A DNA stretch of 10,721 nt, taken from DATHSN01 sp035464115. Its GTDB lineage: Bacteria > Actinomycetota > Acidimicrobiia > Acidimicrobiales > SKKL01. The stretch is taken from contig DATHSN010000190.1 in assembly GCA_035464115.1 (NCBI GenBank), positions 1 through 10,721 of the forward strand, in the 5' to 3' direction. Numbering within the stretch: position 1 is the first letter of the stretch; each line of letters begins with the position of its first letter. Positions 1 through 6,363 of this stretch are shown in pieces. Both the position numbers and the translations under genes were made by a program. The notes under the pieces were generated by a model, which saw only the letters and a program-made list of their open reading frames with translations, made no database searches and was not told the DNA's origin.

Positions 1-746
1 GCCTCGAGCGGGGCCGGGACGCTGGCGTTCACCTGGCTCGGCGGGCGGGGCGGCTGCTGGACGTGCTGGTAGGCGATGGCCACGGGGCTGTCGCCCGAGA
101 ACGGCGGCCGGCTGGCCACCATCTCGTAGAGCACCACGCCCAGCGAGTAGAGGTCGCTGCGGGGGTCGACGGGCTGGCCCTGGGCCTGCTCGGGCGAGAA
201 GTACGACGCGGTGCCCATGACCGAACCGGCCTGGGTGAGGTTGGTGTCGGCCCCGGCGCCGCCGAAGGCCCGGGCGATGCCGAAGTCGGCCACCTTCACC
301 TGGCCGGTGGGCGCGATGAGGATGTTGCCGGGCTTGATGTCGCGGTGCACGGTGCCGTTGCGGTGGGCGAAGCTCAGCGCGGCGGCGACGTCGGTGGCCA
401 CGTCGGCGGCCCGGTCGGGGTGCAGCATCCCCTCGGCGCGCAGGATCTCGGCCAGGCTGCGCCCGTCGACGTACTCCATGACGATGAAGTAGGTGCCCTG
501 CTCCTCGCCCCAGTCGTAGACGGCGACGATGTTGGGATGGTTCAGGTTGGCGGCGGCCTGGGCCTCGCGGCGGAACCGCTCGACGAACGCGGGGTCGCTG
601 GCGAACTGCGGGAAGAGCACCTTGATGGCGACCGGTCGGTTGAGCAGCTGGTCGCGGGCGAGGAACACGTCGGCCATGCCGCCCCGCGCGATCTGGCGGT
701 GCAGCTCGTAGCGGCCGCTGAAGACCGTCGGTCCCTGCTCGGACAT
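1..746 (-). CDS. pknB: PknB-like serine/threonine protein kinase (C-terminus cut off by window edge)
   Basis: Membrane-associated eukaryotic-type Ser/Thr kinase of the cell-wall cluster; only the first 248 codons are present. All N-terminal and most C-lobe catalytic motifs are visible: glycine loop IARGGMADVF (19-28), catalytic lysine in VAIKVL (K42), catalytic loop VHRDIKPGN (133-141, D136), DFG (154-156), activation segment and SPEQA (184-188), then RSDLYSLG (196-203). FRREAQAAANLNHPNIV and PPFSGDSPVAIAYQHV resemble mycobacterial PknB more than PknA. Expected beyond the edge are a TM segment and perhaps PASTA repeats; they cannot be seen. Start ATG at 746 is supported by AGGAGG 11 nt upstream. 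It lies 45 nt after pbpA, so it is probably the distal gene of the same operon. Activation-loop Thr171 is present, but the residue two further on is Ala, not the second Thr of mycobacterial PknB. Kinase identity is near certain; PknB versus PknA is less so. Confidence 0.93.
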   Translation of the reverse strand, partial: MSEQGPTVFSGRYELHRQIARGGMADVFLARDQLLNRPVAIKVLFPQFASDPAFVERFRREAQAAANLNHPNIVAVYDWGEEQGTYFIVMEYVDGRSLAEILRAEGMLHPDRAADVATDVAAALSFAHRNGTVHRDIKPGNILIAPTGQVKVADFGIARAFGGAGADTNLTQAGSVMGTASYFSPEQAQGQPVDPRSDLYSLGVVLYEMVASRPPFSGDSPVAIAYQHVQQPPRPPSQVNASVPAPLE

Positions 747-757
747 GCGGGGTGGTG

Positions 758-763
758 CCTCCT
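758..763 (-). promoter_or_regulatory. Shine-Dalgarno site of the kinase gene
   Basis: AGGAGG on the minus strand (within GGAGGAGG, 758-765), 11 nt before the ATG at 746. It is the only clear consensus ribosome binding site in the window. It fixes the kinase start and fits translation from a polycistronic message, since it sits in the short pbpA-kinase spacer. Confidence 0.6.
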
Positions 764-791
764 CCGGGGCGCTGGCGCGCACCAGTATGCG

Positions 792-2363
792 TCAGGGTGC
801 CGTGGTCGTCGGGGCAGCGGGATCTGAGGGTGCCACCGTCGTGGGGGCGACGGGGGTGAGCGGGCGCAGCGCCGCCTCGAGCACGGCGCGGGCCACCGGG
901 GCCGCCACCCGCCCACCGGACTGCTCGGTGACACCGTCCTGGGCCAGCACCACGACCGCCACCGCCACCTCGGCGGCGCCGCCGGGCGGACCGGCGAAGC
1001 CGATGATCCAGGCGTGGGCGAGGGGCGGATCGGTGGAGAACTGGGCGGTGCCGGTCTTGCCCCCCACCTCGAACCCGGGGATGGCGAGGCGCTGGGCGGT
1101 GCCTCGGGCCACGGTCTCGAGCATGGCGGTGCGCAAGATGGCTGCCGACCCGGGGTTCAGCGCATCGAGCCACACCTCGTTCCCGGGGGCGCGCAGCAGC
1201 TCGCCGTCGGCGTCGCGCACCTCGTTCACCACCCGGGGGGCGGGGACGTCGCCACCGTTGGCGACGGCGGCGGCGATGAGCGCCATGTGCAGCGGGGTGG
1301 CGGCCACGTCGTTGAGGCCGATGGCGGCCTGGGCCAGCGCGGGCGTGTTCTCGAAGATGGTGCCGGGCTCGTCGGACCCGGGCGGGTCGAGGGCGACGCC
1401 GAAGTCGGTGGGGAACACCGAGGCCGCCGGGCTGGGGAGGTCGAACGGAGGGGTGTCGTTGAAGCCGAACGCCTCGGAGCCCTCGATCATCACGCCCGGC
1501 CCGAGGTCCTCGGCCCCCATCTCGGCGAACGCCGGGTTGCACGACACGCGGATGATCTCGACGAGCGCGCCCCCGCACGCGCTGCCGCCCGCCTGGCGGA
1601 TCGGCCGAGTGGTGAGCGGGGGCGTGTAGGCGTTGCGGACCGGATAGGTGGGGTCGGTGGCGGTGACGATTCCCGATTCGAGCCCGGCCGCGGCGGTGAC
1701 GATCTTGAACGTCGACCCTGGGAAGTAGCGCTCCTGGTAGGTGCGCCCGAGCAGCGGGTCGCGCTCGTCGAGCAGGTAGAGCGCCCGGACCTCCGAGGCG
1801 GCCTCGAGGTCGGGGTCGCTCACCCGGTTCGGGTCGTAGCTGGGCCAGCTCCACAGGGCGAGGACCTCGCCGGTGCGCGGGTCGAGGGCGACGACCGAGC
1901 CGGGCCGCTCGCCGAGGGCGTCGCGCGCGGCGCGCTGCACGTCGGCGCGCACCGACAGCACCACGTCGCCGGTGCGCTCGCGCTCGACGAACAGGTCGGC
2001 GAGGCTGCCGAACTCCTGCTCGGCGGTCTGGCCGGCGAGCTCGTCGTTGAAGGTGCGCTCGACGCCCTCGGTGCCGAAGTGCAGCGAGAAGAATCCGGTG
2101 ATCTGGGCGAACAGCTCGCCCTCGGGGTAGCGGCGCTCGCGCAGCAGCGGGGTGTCGACCTCGACCGAGCGGGCGACGACCAACCCGTCGGCGGTGGAGA
2201 TGGTGCCGCGGGGCTGGCTGTAGTCGCGCAGGATGGTGCGGGTGTTGTCGGGGTTCTCGTTGAGCGCGGCGGCCTGGAACACCTGCACCCGGTTGAGCTG
2301 GGCGAACAGGGCCACGAAGCACAGCGAGAGGGCGACGGCGAGGCGACGGATCTGGCGGTTCAC
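792..2363 (-). CDS. pbpA: Class B penicillin-binding protein PbpA (peptidoglycan transpeptidase)
   Basis: D,D-transpeptidase that cross-links peptidoglycan on the outer face of the membrane, normally working with the SEDS polymerase encoded just upstream. The protein has 523 residues, close to the usual actinobacterial PbpA length. A signal anchor spans about 7-23. The N-terminal dimerisation/pedestal region contains NPDNTR (37-42) and QPRGTI (50-55). The transpeptidase domain carries GSTFK (nucleophile Ser217, Lys220), SCN (274-276) and KTGTA (436-440). Cys263 and Cys275 both lie outside the membrane and could form a disulfide. The last ~20 residues are a Thr/Pro/Ala tail (ending APTTTAP). 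The start is GTG at 2363, overlapping the rodA stop as GTGA, which implies translational coupling. It is followed by the kinase after 45 nt. In Mycobacterium, PbpA is a PknB-phosphorylated division protein; a similar link is inferred here from synteny. Confidence 0.96.
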   Translation of the reverse strand: MNRQIRRLAVALSLCFVALFAQLNRVQVFQAAALNENPDNTRTILRDYSQPRGTISTADGLVVARSVEVDTPLLRERRYPEGELFAQITGFFSLHFGTEGVERTFNDELAGQTAEQEFGSLADLFVERERTGDVVLSVRADVQRAARDALGERPGSVVALDPRTGEVLALWSWPSYDPNRVSDPDLEAASEVRALYLLDERDPLLGRTYQERYFPGSTFKIVTAAAGLESGIVTATDPTYPVRNAYTPPLTTRPIRQAGGSACGGALVEIIRVSCNPAFAEMGAEDLGPGVMIEGSEAFGFNDTPPFDLPSPAASVFPTDFGVALDPPGSDEPGTIFENTPALAQAAIGLNDVAATPLHMALIAAAVANGGDVPAPRVVNEVRDADGELLRAPGNEVWLDALNPGSAAILRTAMLETVARGTAQRLAIPGFEVGGKTGTAQFSTDPPLAHAWIIGFAGPPGGAAEVAVAVVVLAQDGVTEQSGGRVAAPVARAVLEAALRPLTPVAPTTVAPSDPAAPTTTAP

Positions 2364-3685
2364 GCGGGCACCGCCTCGGCCTCGCGCTCCATGCGGCGCA
2401 GCTGGCGGGTGGTGACGTCGTCGGACACCCGCAGGAGCAGCGCCAGCAGGACGTAGTTCGCCACGAGCGACGACCCGCCGTAGGACACGAACGGCAAGGT
2501 GATGCCCGTGAGCGGCAGCAGCCGGATGACGCCGCCGATGATGATGAAGGCCTGCACGCCGAGCAGCGTGGTGAGACCGACCGCGAGCAGCTTCTCGAAG
2601 CCGCCCTCGGCCTGCATGGCGATGCGCAGCCCGGACCCGACCATGAGCAGGTAGGCGGCCAGGATGGCGGTGGCGCCGACCAGACCGAGCTCCTCGCCGA
2701 TGGCCGCGAAGATGAAGTCGGTCTCGACCACGGGGATGCGGTCGGGGTTGCCGAGCCCGATGCCCGTGCCGGTGAGGCCCCCGAAGGCCAGCGCGTAGGC
2801 GGCCTGCACGATCTGGAAGCCCTCGTTGCGAATGACGTCGGCGTCCCAGGGGTCGATCCAGATGGCGACGCGGTCACGCACGTGCGAGAACGACTGGTAG
2901 GCGAAGAACGCCCCGGCGGCGAACAGGCCGGTGCCGATCACCAGGTACGACGCCCGCTCGGTGGCGACCCACAGCATCACGATGACGAGCGTGAAGAACA
3001 GCAGCGACGACCCGAGGTCGCGCTGGGCCACCATGATCATGAGCGAGACGCCCCAGGCGAACAGCAGCGGGCCCAGGTGGCGCGGGTCGGGCAGCATCAC
3101 CGGACCCAGGCGGAACGTGCTCACCGACAGCAGCTCGCGGCGCTCCACCAGGTAGCCGGCGAAGAAGATGGCGAGGGCGACCTTGGCGAACTCACCGGGC
3201 TGGAAGGTGACCGGGCCGAGGCGGACCCAGATGCGGGCCCCCAGGTTCTCGAAGCCGACGCCCGGCACGAGGGGGGCGAGGAGCAGGCCCAGCCCGATGA
3301 ACAGGAACGTGTAGCGGTAGCGCTGCAGGTCGCGGGGGCGGCGGATCACCACGAGGGTGGCGACGAACGCGCCGATGCCGACGGCGGTCCACACCGCCTG
3401 GAAGCCGGCCAGGCTCTCGTCGAGGCGCGCGATGAACACGTAGCCGATGCCGTTCAGCAACGCGGCCATCGGCAGCAACAAGCCGTCGGCGTTGTTGGCG
3501 AGGCGCCGCACGGCGAGGTGGGCGAACACGAACAGGCCGAGCACGACGGCGAGGAACGGCCCGATGTTGGCGGGGATCGAGGCGGTGCGACCCAGGCCGG
3601 CCAGCGCGTAGGCCGACACCGTGATCACCGTGGCGAGCACGATGAGCCCGAGCTCGACGCGGCGCCGCAGGGTGCGCAGGGTCAC
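2360..3685 (-). CDS. rodA: RodA/FtsW/SpoVE-family (SEDS) peptidoglycan glycosyltransferase
   Basis: Polytopic inner-membrane polymerase that extends glycan strands from lipid II, partnered by a class B PBP (here PbpA). It has 441 residues, many hydrophobic segments and a large loop region typical of SEDS proteins. Family signatures in order: FQPGEFAK (161-168), AQRDLGSS (220-227, with the Asp position needed for polymerase activity), ETDFIFAAIGEELGLVG (321-337), and PLTGITLPFVSYGGSS (391-406). The Gly in QPGE, where many SEDS proteins have Ser, also occurs in mycobacterial RodA as I recall it. I chose GTG at 3685 because it overlaps the pstP stop as GTGA and leaves a short positively charged N-terminus (TLRTLRRR) before the first TM. 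Upstream in the same frame the sequence is His/Asp/Arg low complexity, antisense-like shadow of the pstP Thr tail. The 3' end overlaps pbpA by GTGA. Confidence 0.96.
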   Translation of the reverse strand: MTLRTLRRRVELGLIVLATVITVSAYALAGLGRTASIPANIGPFLAVVLGLFVFAHLAVRRLANNADGLLLPMAALLNGIGYVFIARLDESLAGFQAVWTAVGIGAFVATLVVIRRPRDLQRYRYTFLFIGLGLLLAPLVPGVGFENLGARIWVRLGPVTFQPGEFAKVALAIFFAGYLVERRELLSVSTFRLGPVMLPDPRHLGPLLFAWGVSLMIMVAQRDLGSSLLFFTLVIVMLWVATERASYLVIGTGLFAAGAFFAYQSFSHVRDRVAIWIDPWDADVIRNEGFQIVQAAYALAFGGLTGTGIGLGNPDRIPVVETDFIFAAIGEELGLVGATAILAAYLLMVGSGLRIAMQAEGGFEKLLAVGLTTLLGVQAFIIIGGVIRLLPLTGITLPFVSYGGSSLVANYVLLALLLRVSDDVTTRQLRRMEREAEAVPA

Positions 3686-5019
3686 GGCCCGGCCGCTCCC
3701 GCCGTGGTCGGCGGCGCGGTGGTGGATGTCGTCGGGGGCACCGTCGTCGACGTGGTGGTGGTCGTGGTCGTCGTGGTCGTGGTCGTGGTGGTCGCCTGCT
3801 CCTCGAGGTTCGACACGAAGCGGCGCGCGTCGTCGATGGTGGCGAACTCCGGCTCGTTCTCGACGCGGTCGAGCAGCGCGGGGGTGAGGTCGTCGACGTC
3901 GACGTCGGCCTCCTCGACGACCGTCGGGTCGAACCACAGGACCCCACCGGGGCGCCCCTGGAAGATGGCGATGTCGTCGCCGATGGTGGCCACGAAGTAC
4001 GAGCTGCGGGCGAACCAGGCGACCCCGCCGGCGGCCACCGCGAACACCCCGGCGACGAGCAGCAGGAACACCGCGGTGCGCCAGGTGAAGCGGCGGGGCC
4101 GGCGTTCGCCGTCGGTGTCCTCGATCGGCGGCAGGAGGCTGCGCCCGTCGTCGTCGGCGATGGCGGCGTCGTCGTCACCGGCGTCGACATCGGTGTCGGG
4201 GTCGTGGTCGTCGGGCGCGGTGGTGAACCCGGCGAGGTCGCCGACGTCGGCGGGGCGGGGACGGACGACGCGGTCGCCCGTGGCCGGCCGTCGGGCGACC
4301 GTCTCGTCGTCGACGATGTCGACCACCACGCACGTGACGTTGTCGCGACCGCCGTGGTCGTTGGCGAGGCGCACCAGCTCGTGGGCGACCTCGTCGGGGT
4401 CGGCGAGGTTGCGCAGGGTGGCGGCGATGCGGGGCTCGGGCACCTCGTTGATCAGCCCGTCGGAGCACAACAGCCAGCGGTCGCCCACGACCGGATCGGC
4501 GGTCCACGAGTCGACCTGGACGTTCTCGGCGATGCCGAGGGCTCGGGTGATGATGTTGCGCTGCGGGTGGCGCTCGGCCTCCGCGGCGGTGATGCGCCCG
4601 TCGCGCACCATCTCCTCGACCAGGTTGTGGTCCTCGCTGCGCCGCTCGAGCTCGCCGTCGTGCAGCACGTAGATGCGCGAGTCGCCCACGTTGGCGAGCA
4701 CCAGGGTGGGCTCGTCGCCGTGGTCGGCGAGCGCCAGCACGCACAAGGTGGTGCCCATGCCCCGCAGCTCGGGCTCGGCGGCGCGCTCCCACACCTCGCG
4801 GTTGGCGGCGTGGACCGCCTCGACCACCGTGTCGTGGTCGGGGTCGACGGCGGCGCCGCGCATCACCTGGACGGCGAGCTCCGACGCGACCTCACCGCCC
4901 TGGTGGCCACCCATGCCGTCGGCTACCGCGACGAGGCGGTCGGCGACCAGGGCGCAGTCCTGGTTCTGGGTGCGGATCCGCCCGACGTCGGAGGCCGCGC
5001 CCCACGCGAACCGGATCAC
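3682..5019 (-). CDS. pstP: PP2C-family Ser/Thr phosphatase PstP with TM segment and extracytoplasmic poly-Thr tail
   Basis: Metal-dependent phosphatase that reverses phosphorylation by the cluster's kinase(s). The cytoplasmic PP2C domain (1 to about 238 of 445) shows SDVGRIRTQNQD (10-21), VADGMGGH (32-39, Asp34/Gly35 metal site), NVGDSRIYVL (110-119), LLCSDGLINEV (183-193, Asp187) and GGRDNVTCVVV (223-233, Asp226). An acidic linker (about 240-300) leads to one TM segment (about 315-336). The outer region contains GRPGGVLWFDPT (355-366), as in actinobacterial PstP relatives. It then ends in 14 consecutive Thr (410-423) and a Thr/Pro tail. It is somewhat shorter than mycobacterial PstP (about 514). 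Start GTG at 5019 overlaps the fhaB stop (GTGA), and its own stop overlaps the rodA GTG the same way. Upstream in-frame sequence is Arg/Pro low complexity inside fhaB and is not part of the protein. Confidence 0.96.
   Translation of the reverse strand: MIRFAWGAASDVGRIRTQNQDCALVADRLVAVADGMGGHQGGEVASELAVQVMRGAAVDPDHDTVVEAVHAANREVWERAAEPELRGMGTTLCVLALADHGDEPTLVLANVGDSRIYVLHDGELERRSEDHNLVEEMVRDGRITAAEAERHPQRNIITRALGIAENVQVDSWTADPVVGDRWLLCSDGLINEVPEPRIAATLRNLADPDEVAHELVRLANDHGGRDNVTCVVVDIVDDETVARRPATGDRVVRPRPADVGDLAGFTTAPDDHDPDTDVDAGDDDAAIADDDGRSLLPPIEDTDGERRPRRFTWRTAVFLLLVAGVFAVAAGGVAWFARSSYFVATIGDDIAIFQGRPGGVLWFDPTVVEEADVDVDDLTPALLDRVENEPEFATIDDARRFVSNLEEQATTTTTTTTTTTTTTSTTVPPTTSTTAPPTTAGAAGP
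3751..3792 (-). repeat. Trinucleotide run encoding 14 consecutive threonines in pstP
   Basis: Fourteen consecutive ACC/ACG codons, read on the minus strand, near the 3' end of pstP. The codons are mixed rather than one identical triplet, so selection for the amino-acid run is as likely as simple slippage. Any change in copy number by whole codons would keep the frame. Confidence 0.85.
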
Positions 5020-5471
5020 GTCAGCTCCATGACGACGCTGCCCACCTGGAGGCGGTCGCCGGGTTTGATGGCCATGGGACCCGACACCTTGGAGCGGTTG
5101 AGGTAGGTGCCGTTGGTGGATCCGAGGTCTTCGACGTAGAGGCCCCCGTCGCGGCGGAACACGCGGGCGTGGAGCTGGGAGACGAACGTGTCGTCGAGGG
5201 TGATGTGACAGCCCGCGGCGCGGCCCACGGTGAGCTCGTCGGCGAGGGGGAACGTGCGGCCCCGCTCGGCCTCGGGGTCGAGCACCCGCAGCGCGGTGGG
5301 GCCCGACGGGCGCGTCCGTCGACCCTCCTTGCGGGGCGCCCGGGCCCGCGCCGGGGCGCGGGTGCGGGGGCCGTTCACCTCGGACCACACCGCTTGCAGC
5401 ACGCGGAGGAAGAACAGGTAGAGCAGCACCAGCAAGCAGATCTTGAGGAGGTTCAGCAGCGGCTCTGACAC
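5016..5471 (-). CDS. fhaB: FhaB-like small membrane-anchored FHA-domain protein
   Basis: Phosphothreonine-binding adaptor of the cell-wall kinase cluster, 151 residues, about the size of mycobacterial FhaB (155). One N-terminal hydrophobic segment (about 5-28) anchors it. A basic Arg/Pro/Ala linker (35-57) follows, then the FHA domain (about 60-151). FHA hallmarks are LTVGRAAGCHI (80-90), TFVSQLHARV (95-104, the SxxH pair) and VEDLGSTNGTYLN (113-125). Start GTG at 5471 gives the anchor without extra sequence. A TANNNT-like box lies 8 nt upstream and no good Shine-Dalgarno is seen. fhaA ends 55 nt upstream. The stop overlaps pstP as GTGA. Known FhaB proteins recruit phosphorylated division factors; the partner here is unknown. 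Confidence 0.94.
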   Translation of the reverse strand: MSEPLLNLLKICLLVLLYLFFLRVLQAVWSEVNGPRTRAPARARAPRKEGRRTRPSGPTALRVLDPEAERGRTFPLADELTVGRAAGCHITLDDTFVSQLHARVFRRDGGLYVEDLGSTNGTYLNRSKVSGPMAIKPGDRLQVGSVVMELT

Positions 5472-5479
5472 CGGCGCCG

Positions 5480-5485
5480 AGCCTA
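5480..5485 (-). promoter_or_regulatory. Possible internal -10 box before fhaB
   Basis: TAGGCT (TANNNT) on the minus strand ends 8 nt before the fhaB GTG. The same 8-nt spacing is seen at fhaA. It could allow near-leaderless internal transcription of fhaB-pstP-rodA-pbpA. No -35 is evident and such hexamers arise by chance, so this is tentative. Confidence 0.25.
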
Positions 5486-5526
5486 CCGGCCGACCTCGAC
5501 GGCCCCGGGGCGCCCGGTCGTCACGG

Positions 5527-6186
5527 CTAGCCCGCTTCGAAGATCACCCGGGTGTTGCCGAACATGATCTCGTCGCCGTCGCGCAGCTGGTGCTCACCGA
5601 CGCGCACCCCGTTGACCCGGGTGCCGTTGGTGGAGCCGAGGTCGACCACGACGTAGCCGTCGCCGGCCGGGCGGACCTCGGCGTGCTGCCGGCTCACGTT
5701 GGGGTCGCCGAGCACGATGGTGCTCGTCGGCAGCCGGCCGACGGTGACAACGTGCTCGCCGAGGGTGACCCGCTCGGAGGTGGGGAGCAGCAGCGAGCCG
5801 GCGCCGGCGCCGCCCTCGCCCTCCTGGAGCCGCCCGACGATCTCGAACGACCCCGTGCGCCGACGGTCGTCGACCTGGATGTCGACGGTGACGGGACCCA
5901 TGAACGAGTAGCGCTCGTCGCGCGCGTGCTCACGGGCGGCGTCGGCCAGCTCGCGGGCGAGCGTGTCGTGGACGCCGGCGAGCTGCTCGTGGTCGTCGGC
6001 GGCGAGCCACACCGTGAACTGGTTCGGCACCACGGTGCGGCCCCGGACGTCGAGCGACCGCTGCGAGTCCATCACCCGGGTGAGGCGCCGACCGAGCTCG
6101 ACGGGTCGCAGCCCGCTCTTGAACGCGCGGGCGAACACGCCCTCGACCATCCGCTCGAGACGCCGCTCGAATCCCTGCAGTCCCAT
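5527..6186 (-). CDS. fhaA: FhaA-like protein: DUF3662 domain plus C-terminal FHA domain, short form
   Basis: Cytoplasmic phosphothreonine reader heading the cell-wall cluster. It has 219 residues. Residues 1 to about 118 match the FhaA N-terminal (DUF3662) region: opening FERRLERMVEGVFARAF (6-22), PVELGRRLTRVMD (28-40), VVPNQFTVWLA (52-62). An FHA domain follows (about 139-216) with VGRLPTSTIVL (149-159), NVSRQHAEV (163-171) and VDLGSTNGTRVNG (181-193). In mycobacteria FhaA is about 527 residues with a long low-complexity linker. Here the linker is only about 20 residues (119-138, Gly/Glu-rich). Start ATG at 6186 gives the conserved beginning; I see no Shine-Dalgarno. It is first in the minus-strand cluster and 55 nt upstream of fhaB. 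Mycobacterial FhaA binds phosphorylated MviN-type flippase domains; the same role here is inference. Confidence 0.94.
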   Translation of the reverse strand: MGLQGFERRLERMVEGVFARAFKSGLRPVELGRRLTRVMDSQRSLDVRGRTVVPNQFTVWLAADDHEQLAGVHDTLARELADAAREHARDERYSFMGPVTVDIQVDDRRRTGSFEIVGRLQEGEGGAGAGSLLLPTSERVTLGEHVVTVGRLPTSTIVLGDPNVSRQHAEVRPAGDGYVVVDLGSTNGTRVNGVRVGEHQLRDGDEIMFGNTRVIFEAG

Positions 6187-6194
6187 CGCCGGGC

Positions 6195-6200
6195 ACGTTA
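6195..6200 (-). promoter_or_regulatory. Candidate -10 box of the fhaA operon (near-leaderless start)
   Basis: TAACGT on the minus strand (TANNNT consensus), ending 8 nt before the fhaA ATG. That places the transcript start at or within a base or two of the start codon. This agrees with the lack of a Shine-Dalgarno site. The -35 region falls inside a 14-bp direct repeat and has no consensus hexamer. Confidence 0.4.
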
Positions 6201-6228
6201 CCGGGCCCCCGATGACCGGGCCCCCGAT
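6200..6228. repeat. 14-bp direct repeat upstream of fhaA
   Basis: Two exact copies of ACCGGGCCCCCGAT at 6200-6213 and 6215-6228, a 15-bp period, in the divergent spacer between fhaA and the tRNA gene. Each copy contains the palindrome GGGCCC. The pair covers where the spacer and -35 of the proposed fhaA promoter would be, so it could be a regulator site. Chance duplication is equally possible. Confidence 0.8.
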
Positions 6229-6237
6229 CCGGCGCGA

Positions 6238-6243
6238 TACGCT
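6238..6243 (+). promoter_or_regulatory. Possible -10 box of the tRNA-Leu gene
   Basis: TACGCT (TANNNT) lies 15 nt before the tRNA 5' end, a normal distance for a short precursor leader. No -35 match is visible 17 nt upstream. It is the best candidate in the 72-bp spacer, but weak. Confidence 0.25.
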
Positions 6244-6258
6244 CTCCCCTCGCTGCTC

Positions 6259-6342
<84 letters not shown>

Positions 6343-6363
6343 CTCGCTGGCTGGACCGCACCC

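Noticed and set aside
1014..2456. 480-codon open frame on the plus strand opposite pbpA
   Set aside because: Composition is Gly/Glu/Val/His low complexity with no domain; it is the antisense shadow of a clear pbpA frame in GC-rich DNA.
3176..3206. RodA QPGE instead of the QPSE motif as an aberrant enzyme
   Set aside because: As I recall, mycobacterial RodA also has Gly here, and all other SEDS motifs are intact.
3686..3937. Longer rodA start at 3937
   Set aside because: Adds about 84 residues rich in Arg/His/Asp that lie within pstP; the GTG at 3685 gives the conserved GTGA overlap and a normal RodA N-terminus.
2882..4672. 596-codon plus-strand open frame including a long valine run
   Set aside because: Antisense to rodA and pstP. 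The valine run is the complement of the pstP threonine codons, and no recognisable motifs are present.
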